DNA from: Holothuria scabra
Lineage: Eukaryota > Echinodermata > Holothuroidea > Aspidochirotida > Holothuriidae
DNA length: 64,000 nucleotides
Reading direction: 5' to 3'
Assembly: GCA_037179385.1 (NCBI GenBank)
Contig: CM074193.1
Span: 2,175,931 to 2,239,930 of the forward strand
The notes below the pieces were generated by a model. The model saw only the letters and a list, made by a program, of their open reading frames with translations. It was not told where the DNA came from and did not search any database. Shown piece by piece: positions 24,701 through 36,700 of the stretch. Each line of letters starts with the position of its first letter. Position 1 is the stretch's first letter. Both the position numbers and the translations under genes were made by a program.

Positions 24701-27700
24701 ATGTTTTAGATTGGTGGAACTGTGTGTAAAAGTGAACTTGGCAGTACAACCATTTCACATTGAGTACATAGTTAATGTTTATTACAGGTATGAAGTGTAC
24801 AGTAATTAATTATGATATTTACAGTATACAAAGGTTAATAGTCCAACAGAAATTCTGTACTTCAGTAATACTATACATCAAAAAACTTTAAAAAAAAAAA
24901 GAAAACAATAAAGGACTGTCATGAGATAGTATTTGTTGGGTGATTTAATGATGCTAGTATGTTACCCGAAATAGAGCTACAACATTCCCTGGCATATGGA
25001 GGAGAATGCTTTGATATTTTCACCCTCTTCAAAGTTTCAACACCCCCACCCCCTTCACATACACACATACGCATCCAATATCCACCTCAATTTGTAATTA
25101 TGATGGTTCTCATGTGATCGGAATTACTTTAATTTTAAAATTTTGATATTTTGCATTTTTTCTTCCAATGCTAATTTACCTGTGGTCATCGGTAAGTATT
25201 ACTGTCAAACAAAGTAACATTTCTGTTTCTTTTTCAATTTTCTTTAAAAGGATAAATCAGGTTCCATAGACAAAGATGAACTCAGAAGTTTATTTGTAGA
25301 TGTATTCCCACACTTTCACAGGTAAGAAATATTGTGTTGTAAAGTTTTTAAATATATTTGGGATAAAAAAGTACAGAAATATGTGAGAATTAAAATTGTG
25401 TAAGGGTCAGTTGCAGTACAACATGGTAGGTATGCAGGTAGCTGCATGTCAGCAATATCATTACAGATTGTAAGGATATTTGCAGTGAATTGACAAATGT
25501 TTGTGCAGATCATGTTGATTTGATGATATAACATTATTGCAAGTATAGGAAGTATGTTTTACTTGGGGATTTAGTCTCTGGGTGATTTGGGGCAGTATGT
25601 TTATCATGGATGGGAAAAGTTGGGAAGCTGGGAGGCTCCTTCCTAGGAAATTTGGACATCTGGAGGGAAATTTTGTCATTTGGAAGGAAAGTTCCCCTGA
25701 AAATTAAAAAAAAAATTGTGGGAAATTCTATTCTCTTGCGGGGATATATTTTAACCTCTTTCCTGGGAAATAAACATTTTTTTCCAGCTGTGATATTTAT
25801 GCAAAAACCATCAGTAACCATACAATTCAGGTTGGAAATTCAAATCATTAAAACCCCATATGTTGCATGCACAAAATCTGCTACCCATTTTTGCATTTGT
25901 ATAGCAGTTTTTTCTGTTTTGTGTAGCAAAATGCAATGTAATACCAGATAAATTATCAGGGTTTCCAGCTTTACCTGAAAACCTGGAAAAGTCATGGAAT
26001 TTGAGGCAAAATGCTTCATATCCTGGAAAAATCATGGAATATGATTAGCCAAAGACTAAAGCTGAAGAACTGATTGGCTATCATGACAAAATCTAGCCAG
26101 ATGTGTGCTCCATGTAGCACCTTCACAGTTGACTAGGTGAAGAGTACGTAAATAATGCTGTCATGTCCTAGTAACCACTCTTCTCATTGACTCACTACGC
26201 TGAGATAACAGCAGAAAGCTTTCTTATATATCACACAATGTCTTTTGGAGAAGAAGCTTCAGGCACCTTATCTTCAATTTCGGGACCCATTGCATGATTG
26301 ATGAAGTAGAAATACCCTGTAAAAGTCCTCAAAATCAAGGTTTCTGAGGTATCAGGGAAAGTTATCATGCTGGGTGGCTTCTAAGTGTGTCTAGGTGGTT
26401 GTGGTAAATGAACTAAAGCATCTCAGCACTAAAAAGCCTAAAAGGAGTAGGTCCCCTTGCCTCCAGATCTGTTTCTCCTAATACATCATGATGTTGCTTA
26501 AGCTGACATTATTGTGTAGAAGGAAAATTAGCAATCACACCCCAAATAAAGATTTCAAAAATAACACTAAAAATGATTGTCCTTCAAATTGTTTTGTAGC
26601 TATATTTTTTATTAAGTTATATTTAAGATGAAGATGACATCAGGACACCACAAGATATGGTTTATAGCAAATTATCTGTCTCCCTACAGAATGTGTAGCA
26701 TAATGTAAATGTTGATAAATGGACTATTAATAAAAGGAGTTCTTGTAATCTCAGAATCATTGTCACACTTATTAGACTTCGATCACGTTGACTGTTACTT
26801 AATACTAAAATGGCATGGCTTTGAATGGTGTGGGACATTCCCAGCAGAATGTTCCTATTTGCAGATGTATCAACTGGTATATTTGAGCAGTATAGCAGTA
26901 CTGCATTTCTGGTTGACTGTAAGGGAAATATTGGGTTTGTTTTACAAGGAAATTAATCCTTTTAAAGCGGCTCATTGAGTTGGTTCATGGAATTCAACAA
27001 ATTTTTTCAAACCTGTTAAATGTTCTTCACAAACCAATGACAAATGGTCAAACTTAGACAATTCCCATTTACAAATAATTGTTTTATGAGTAAGCACTTA
27101 ACGGTTCAGTTCAGTTTTCAAAAATTTGTGACCAGACACTTTTTCAAGTTATGCACAAAACCGTTACAAGTAAGGACATCACAAAATTTAAAATTTATAC
27201 TTCTTCTGTAACTATTTGGATGTAAAACTTGACTAACTTTGCTAATTATAAGCATTGTCATGTGGTAGTATCCTTTAACACCCCCATTAAGTTATCAATA
27301 TCAACTCAATAAGCCCAAAAATTTATTGGCCATGAGTTGTAAATATTTAAAAATAAGGCAGTATGGTAGCTTTCTTTTCACAATATAAGTTGCCTTCAGA
27401 TAGAAATTCAGTTGCTTGTTGCTGAAGAATAACTTGTTTACCCAAACTTTTAACATTTCAAAAGATGCAACTTCCATAACATGTCTTGTGCATAATATTT
27501 TGAGGAGAAGATGCTATTGTTGAGGTTTATTCTTTAGACCAAATGATTTGATAATGTCAAGAGCTACAGTATTTTCTTTTAATGCCATGTTGGAGCCTTT
27601 AAAATGCAGTGTTTCCCTTTAAGGTTCAGCATGAATAAACAACCAAAATAATGTTACTGTAAAGTTCACACAGGCATAAGTGAATGTTCACAAAAGCCTA

Positions 27701-30700
27701 ACATACATCTCCAGTGATGCCATGCACTGAAGCATGGGGATTTCTGTCTGGTTGGATTTGTGGTAATTCTCTAAGATGAGAAATGGATGGCTGTAAGGGG
27801 TTGAAAAGGAGACCATTTTATGCCTTTGTGGTACTTTTACATTTCACATTAAACTAAGTGTAGACACTCCTGTAAAGTGGTGTAAAACGTACAGTGTTCA
27901 GTTCATCTAGTTCAGTACTGTAATAAATAACTGGTTAATAAGTAAATGTTTTCATCCTGGAATTTTGAAATTTCATCATGGAAAAATCATGGATATATCA
28001 TGGAATTTTATTTTCTTGGAATGCTGGGAACCCTGATTATTCTCTGATGGAAATGATGTTATAATGACACAGGAAGTATTCATATTTTAAGAAAAGTGAA
28101 ACATGAATCAGTATCCAAAATCAGCTTCAACCCTCGATAAGAATCAGATTGTATTTTTTATGGGCCCATATGAAGAATTTTAAAATGTTGCTAACCTTAT
28201 AACCTTAAAGATCCTTATTGCAAATGCAAGGATCATTTGGAATACTGTCTGAGTTTGTTGTTGAAACTTCAAGTGCTGGAGAAATATCAGACAATGAGAT
28301 TTTAAAAGTTTGTTTGTCAACACGCAGGCCACCCCATCATCTCTTATACTATATTAAAAAAAGAGACTTACAGTTTTGTGTTTGTGACTGGTCTTATTTC
28401 GTTCGTTTATTCGTTTTTCTACATCATCAAAATGTATGGATACACAAAAGTAATGAATACAGTACATACATAACACTGAAGTAGATGGAAGTAAAACTAA
28501 AAAACCATGAGGGGCTTGTCGAGAGTTCTACTCCCTAAAACAACAAAAGCAAGTTACCTAATGTAGTTGTGTAGCAAACACAAATAAGCAAAAAGAAAAA
28601 GAAAAAAGGACAGAAAATTCAATAAACTAAAGGGAAAGGTAATGAATAAGAATACAAGACCAGAACTAACCCTTACAAAACCCCTCTTACCAACCCGGCC
28701 CCCTCCTCCGGCCTCCCTCCCACCCATGAAAGCCCTAGGCTTCCCACAAACAAAATGTGCATAGTGACAAAAACATGTAATGCATGCACTTGAACAGTAT
28801 GAAAAGTCAACCATGAAGTTTTAACCTTAAGGTCTTTGTTATTTCTAAATATTTCACTTCAGTTCTTCCTCTCTGAGATTTTTGCTTCTTAACTAATGTT
28901 TTTACTTTTTCCTAGAAACATGTTGGAGAGATATGTCAATGATGAATTCTCAGCAGGAGATACAGACTTTAGTAGTGGTATGTACTTAGAAGCTAAGGTA
29001 GGCCTTAATTTTATCTTTGGTTACAAACTTACAGGCCTGATCCTCTTGCAAAACACTCACAGAAATTGAATTTGAACCTGATCCAAATTCATTGCAATGT
29101 GACTGCAGCTTAAGGTTACTTTAGAAAGGCAGTTTGTGCACACTGTGAGAGCAGTGACATCACATCAGTTCCTCCTGGCCATAACTGCACACAGCCAATG
29201 TTTTCCGGTAGCCCTTAACAGTTTTGAGCCATGCCTTTACCTGTCAAGAGATGTGTGAGAGCTGTTCTTGTGCGTTGCAGTGATACAGTTTATCCTTTTA
29301 AGCCCAAATGTGAAGGAACAGTGGTCTTAGTTTTGCTCAGCTAATTTGTGGGTCAATGGGTTAACAGAGTAATTAGAGGAAATTGACAGAATTGAAGTTT
29401 TAACAACTGACAGCAGAGTAATACCAATTGTGAGTTTTTGATGAGAACATTTCTTACTTATTGATCAGTTTATTTAAATGACTTTCTAATCAACAGGCAT
29501 TGAGTTTGATGAATTCCTAGCAATGTATAAACGACTGTTTATCCTGTGCAGAGGAGTAGTTGCTCAGGGTGTGGATAATATCGTCCCAGAATCTACTAGA
29601 AAGCCTGCCATAGGATCAGCAGAAGTAAGTTAAAAATTAAAGCTAGTATTTACAAGGTACTTTGTTCTTATTTTGTTCAGAGGTCAGTGCTGTTCAATTA
29701 TGCAGCCAAATTGAGCATTAATGCTTTCAAAATTTTTCAATACACCAAATGCTCCTTATTAAAGTGTGACAGTCAGAAAGGTTAGACTTTTATCATAGTA
29801 AACAATGTTTGCAAACCTATCTTCAAACATGTGGTATTTTCTTGACAAGGTTGGTGGTGCATGAATACAGATTCCTGTGACTGCTGTCACAAGCCATGCC
29901 ACTTGCTTGACTGCTGGGAAAGAAATGTACTAGAGTGTAGTTACATGTGGATAGCTGAGAAGCAGTTGATGAAGTGACAAATTTTGTTTTTCTTTTTGGT
30001 TTTTTTTTTTTTTTTGCCTGGTGGTGAGCATGGCTAACCAAACCATGATGTCAATTGAAAACACTCTACAGGCCTACAAAGTGCATATTAATCTGTAGTA
30101 GCTTTGATCATATTATGCTTGTGTCCATTATGTTGAAAAATGTTAATCAAAGTTTGATTGATTAATGTTGTTCCTTAAAGCTGGGTTTGTGAATTGTGTC
30201 CATTATGTTGAAAAATGTTAATCAAAGTTTGATTGATTAATGTTGTTCCTTAAAGCTGGGTTTGTGAATTGTGACTGTTCAATTGAAAAATGGCTGGTAC
30301 CTAACATTTTTGTTAAGGAACCAGTGCCTACTTTTTTTCATCTGTATACTTCTGATAGAAGTAGCCAGCTTTTGCGTGGGAAGGTGAACTTTTTTATGGA
30401 AATACCAATTAATTCTTTCAAATTTCCTAGTATATTTGGTAAATATCTGTAAAAGATTACATATTCGGTTAATTTGGAGAATAAGTTTCATTCCCTTAAC
30501 CTAAGTATAATGGTCATTACTCTGAATTTCCTGTCACACTTTTCTCATTTTCCTTTCCCTTGTAATTAACAGGAGCCAAAGGTCAATGGATCTGTTGGCC
30601 ATGGAAAGTTGCCTCCCTCAAATGGAGACCAGAATCCAAGCTCCTTGCCTCTATCCTGGGGAAGATCCAGTTCTGTAGAGAAAGATGACTTCTTTGATGA

Positions 30701-33700
30701 TATGTTTGGCAGCTCTGGGAATGGGCTTAGAATGGGGTACAGTCATTAATTGCAGCAGTTTTGTTTGTTTTGGTCAATTATTCAACTGCACAATAAACAC
30801 ATTACAGGCTGGGTTTGCATTGTACATTTAAATCAGCATGTTTTACATATTTCATACCCATGATCCTAATCAAGGTCTCTGTTGTAAGAATCTGATCTAG
30901 TGTGATTGACTGTTTCAACCAAAATACAACAGAAAGTTCAAAGAAAACTTAACTGCTGGAAAAGTTCTTTAAATTGGCATTCAAATGTATTTAAAATCAT
31001 GTACAATTTAACATCCCAAAAAATTATAACCCAAATATTCCAACATGGCATTATTTGTAAATAAGTTTAGGTGTAGGCTGACCACAGTTTCACATAGCCA
31101 TGGTATTTTAAGACAGAAATCATACGAATTACCATCAAATATTTTCAGACATCGTTAAAAAAAATACATTCATATAAAATGTTACAGCCGATATTTAACA
31201 CAACAGGATGTCTGCTTTACATCACTAGCTGATGTGAAGTTAGAAGATTTTTATTTTTGATATAGGTGTGACCTACACTAGGAGCATCTTTCAAAGGCAC
31301 AAGGGGGTAGAATGACATCTTTGTGTATTTTACTATCTCTCCTTTCTTTTCCTATTCACAACAATTAATCCACTAAGAAGTACTACAAAACTACAGTAGC
31401 ATTATCCTGCCTAAAAGTAAAATGCTTTGAGCAACTCACAGAGACTATAGATGGTACTGTGGTACATATATATTGAAAAAGGTTGACATACAAATTCACA
31501 TTTGTAGTTTTTGGTTTCGATGAAAGAGAAACCTATGCATTCACGATGGCGTGTGTGTGTATGTATGTGTGTATGTGCGTGTGTGTGTGTGTGTGTGTGT
31601 GTGGATGTATGTGTGTGTGTGTGTTTGTGACACTTTGCTTGTTAACACGATATCTCAAGAAGGGAAGGTCTGAATGTTTTCAAACTTGGTACATGGATGC
31701 CCCATAGTGAGAGGAAGAACCCTATTGTTTTTGGTGGGGGTCAAAGGTCATATGGGGTCACCAGGGGTCAAACTCTGAAAACCTTGTTAACATGATATCT
31801 TGAGGTAGAAATCTTGGATGAATGTCATACTTGGTATGTAGGTGCGTTATTGTCAGAGGAAGAACCCTATTGCTTTTGGTGGGGGTCAAAGGTCATTTGG
31901 GGTCAATAGGGGTCAGACCCCGAAAACCTCGTTAACACGATATCTTGAGATTGGAAACTTGGATGAATGCCATACTTGGTACATAGATGCTCCACAGTGG
32001 GAGGAAGAACCCTATTGTTTTTGTTGGGGGTCAAAGGTCGTATGGGGTCACCAGGGGTCAGACCCCGAAAACCTTGTAAACGCGATATCTTGAGGTAGAA
32101 AGCTTGGATGAATGTCATACTTAGTATCTAGATGCATTATTATCAAGAGAATAAACCTGCTGTTTTTGGTGGGGGTCAAAGGTCATGTGGGGTCGCCAGG
32201 GGTCAAAATCCGAAAACATCGTTATCACTATTTCTTGAGATAGAAAACTTAGATGAATGTCATACTTGGTACGTAGATGCAATATTGTCAAGGGACGAAC
32301 CATATAACTTTTGGTGGGGGTCAAAGTACATTTGGGGTCACCAGTGGTCAAATCCGAAAACCTAACTATTACGACATCTTGAGATAGGAAACTTGGAATG
32401 AATGTCATTTTTAGGTAACAGTGTTCTCCACTAGCTGTTTTTGACCACAGGTGCACAACCAGGATAAAATCTGAAGAGTTTCCCCCTCCCCACCCCCTCC
32501 CTGGCAAAAAAACAAAAACATTGGCTGCCCCGCCCAAAATTCTCTTGCACTAAGCCTAAAGCTAAAATTAGCAGTTTGAACACATGTGGATGGCATAAGA
32601 TTTGAGCAGATGCATGCTGAAATATAGCTTTGCTTGGCGGACGTGTTTGGCAACTGCTTCAATATTTTGCACTACCTAATAACGAAGGAGAAGTGCACAT
32701 TCGACACCTGCCAAGAAGACAAGGTGAACTTCAACAGGAAATTTTTGTGGAAATTGTGATTGTTCCATACACCAATGATCGATCACATACTTTAAGCGCA
32801 ATCACAACAACTACTCGCGGCACATTCACTGCTTTCTCAGTGTGTACAGCTTAGCTAAAGGATCTCGCAAATTTCGACAATGGAATCTCGGAAAAAGTTC
32901 GCCATTATAAAAGGGGAAAAAGGTAAATAAATTAACGATATTCTACAGTGTCAATTCTTGGCTTTTGGAAAAATTGAAAACACCAAGTGTCTACCTCCCT
33001 TAACTGAGAAATTTAAGCCCAAAATGTATGGTTTGATTCAGCAAGTGAGCTAACGTTAGTACTTTCTGCATACGTTTGTGCTAGTCAGCAGTAGCCTACA
33101 TTCCTTTCACAAAGCAGGATCGAGTACAGAAAAGGGCCAATAAAAATCCATGTGGCCAAGAACATCTAAAATATTGTCAAGGCGTGTGTAATAGTCCCTC
33201 ATACAACAATGTGCAATACTTTTGTGAGCTTAAGGCTTAAAGTTTTTCTCTACGATATAATTTTCTTCAGCATGTCTTGGCACTTTTGCCATTGCCTAAG
33301 GTAGCTATAGCACATAGGCCTAGGCTAGCCTATGTACATTGTGAACCTATTCCTATACATACGATGTTTATCTGCAATATCCTAACTAGTAACTGGGAAA
33401 GCTGTGCAGTGGTGAATGCTTTCTTTTTTATTTTTGGTTTCGATGATAAGAGAAACCAATGGGACCATAATGGCGTTCGTGTGTATGTATGTATGCGTGG
33501 GTGTGTGTGTGTTTGTGACACGTTGCTTGTCAACACAATATCTAAAGATAGAAATGTCTGACAGTTTTTGAACTTAGTACATAGATGCACCATATTGAGA
33601 GGAAGAACCCTTCTGTTTTTGGGTGGAGGTGAAAGGTCATCTGGGGTCACTAGGGGTCAAAGTCTGAAAACATTGTTAACGCTATATCTCAAGGTAGGAA

Positions 33701-36700
33701 ACTTGGATAGATTTCATAATTGGTATGTGGATGCGTTATGGTCAGGAGATGGTTGCTTTTGTTTTTCTCATAGGTCAAAGGTCATCTGGGGTCAGTGGGG
33801 GTCCAAGTCTGGAAATCTGGTTAACACGATATCTCAAGATAGGAAGCTTGGATAGATTTCATATTTGGGTATATGGATGCGTTATAGTCAGGAGATGGTC
33901 CCTGTTGTTTTTGGTGGAGGTCAAAGGTCATCTGGGGTCACAGAGGGTCAAAGTCTGAAAATCTTGTTAACACCATATCTCAATCTAAGAAACTTGAATA
34001 AACTTCATATTAGGTATATGTGGATGGATGCTGTATGGTCAGAGGATGGTTTCATCTTGTTTTTTGGCAGAGGTCAAAGGTCATCTGGGGTCAGCTGGGG
34101 GATCAAAGTCTGAAACCTTTTTAAATGTGATCTTTCAAGATAGCTGTCTCTCTCTCTCTGTCGGCATGTTTGTCTGTCTATATATGTCTTTAATGGAGGT
34201 CAAAAGTCATCTGGAATAACAAAATTATTTTTTGAACATGCTAGTGTAACACTTGACTGTGAAGATAATGGTGCGTGATGGCATTATTTGAAATGGAAAA
34301 TTTATATATCATCGAAACCTCAATGCATTTTTGCATTCTGGTTTAAGACTACTGATCCTTGTTTTTGAAAAGAAAAATACTTCACATTTTCATGATATAA
34401 AACTTGGTATGCACTTTTTTCAGTGATCAGGCATTATTTTGGATAAACTTATTAAGCAAAGAATAAGCTTAAAAACAATGTTCACGGAGAACAACTTTTT
34501 TCATTTTATTCTAGTTCTGGAGGTCAGAAAGCTCCACCTTCATCCCCTCCAAGGAGTCCAACCAAATCTGGTGGTGGTGGTTTAAGTTCTCTTTCAGATG
34601 CTCCCTCATTATTTGGTCCACCAGGGGGCAGTTCTCTGTTAGGTTCACCACCAATTGCAAACAAACCAGGTATGTACTGTCTCAAATCATATCAAGTTTC
34701 AGATCTTCCTTTTTGTCCCAGTTCCATAACATAGTACTCTGTGGCATTGATCTCATACATTAATTTAATAAACGTCATTCCCTAACACGAGAATCAGGAA
34801 TGCAACTGCCTGTAGACATGGTTATGCTGGAATAATATGAAAAGGTGTACAAGTTTGAGCATTCATGACAATTATGTACCTTGTTTGAATTAAACATTCA
34901 AAAAACCCTCACAGAGATGCATACAAAAAGGTAGTCTAAAATTATGCTGATAAAATGAAAATACATTGAGGGGCATGCCTTGACTCCCATACTGTCCAGA
35001 GGGCCACATTTTATGTAGAGACTGGTATTACTTTATACATTTAAGAAATGAATAAAATGGTAGCTATCATGATGAGCTACTCCTGTACCAGTAATACAGT
35101 TGAATTACACTGATCCCCTTCCCCTCCCCCCCCTCTCTCTCGCTCTCTCCAACATACTCCCCTTTTAACTTCAAAGGTATAAACAATTAACTGTTTATTC
35201 ATATCTGCAGCAAGGAGTCCAGATTGGAAAGATTTAGCTGATATAGATAACAAGATATCAAGATTAAATTTTGACAAACCTAAGGACAGATCTGAAGAGC
35301 AACGAACCCCAGGGGACGGAGATGGCAAGAAATCACAATCGCAGGACGGGGATGATTATGAAGATGATTTCCAAAGGTCAGTAAAATTTTTAGAAACAAA
35401 TTCGGACTAAATAATTATGTCAACTTGACTAAAGAGCAAAAAATAGGAATATGGGCCAAAACTTGTTGTTTTCCATCTGTGGAAACCTAATACAAGGCAA
35501 TTTTTAATTAAAGCATTTAGTATCAGATACATTACCAAATCCAGAAGACTTTTACATCGAAAAATGACTCTAGTAGCATCTTTTTAAATATGGATCCGCC
35601 ATAAGCTTTGGTGAAGTTAGAAATAATGGTCATTTGTACGTTCTCCCCCGAAAAAATATTGAGCAACAATGAAAGACTGAATTGCTAGACCCATAAAATA
35701 TCTTGATGAAGTCTGAATATAAATCTGCCTAAGCTGTTGCAAATTTAGAAACGATGACCCTTGTTCCTTCCACTTAAAAAAAGAATAACAATGAGACACT
35801 GAATTGCAAAACCCATAAAATATCTTCATGAAGTGTGTGCTGGTGTACAGTTCAGATCTGTAAGTATTACTGATAGTTAACCTCTATCTTTTCTTGTCCT
35901 TGTATTTGTTCTCATACCATGTACCCCTTCTTTCTATGTAACAGTAGTTCTCCTGGTTCTCCAAGCCAAGAGGGAAGAAGTCATAAGAGTAGAGGTGAAT
36001 CAATAGACAACAGCATTAGTGAAGAAATTCCTGAAGAATTATCAGGAGATGATGATTTCCTAGCCAGCAGTCAAGAAAGGGTGAGGATGTGATCTTCACA
36101 TTATTTTAGAAATTAGTGAGATATCTTTAAAGGTTTCCATGGGTGCGAAAAGCTAACCTTCCCCCCCCCCCATTATTTTCACTTAGACAATATCCTGATC
36201 ACCTCCCCCTCATAACATTTACCCCTCCCTAGATGGCCTCACCCTCAAAAAATTTGGGCAGGAATAGACCTTAGCATTGATGTCATGCTGATGTCATTTT
36301 GGAGGAACAAAATGAATTATGTGGCCACTCATAGTGGACTTTGCCCTCTTTGTGCAGTAAATCTTACCCCTGTATCTGATTTGTCGAAAAATCAGCCATC
36401 TTCATTTGTTGGTGTAATGTGCAACATGGTTTTGTCCAAACATGGTTTCATCCAAACGAGGGACCATTTTTTACTCTGTGACATCATGTGCATAAGGCCA
36501 ACTTGCAAAGAGGTAATTATCAAGAATGTCTGGGCAGGAATTGTAAACAAAGGAAGGGGGAGTCTGAAGAAACATGCATTAGAACAGGGACAGCTGTCAT
36601 GATTTCTGAGTGTCTGGGTATCTGAGTATTACATGAAAATTCATAGTTTCACCTTTTTATTTTGAGACTCATTAGTTGAGGAAACCAACCAGGCACAGCT

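Noticed and set aside
31483..34219. Several plus- and minus-strand proteins of 70-138 residues
   Set aside because: They are translations of the 145-bp tandem units and the TG-repeat, repeating the same peptide in successive units.
36285..36602. Cysteine-rich small protein in intron 13
   Set aside because: No regular zinc-ligand spacing, no splice support and no homology I recognise. It lies within CpG-poor intron sequence.
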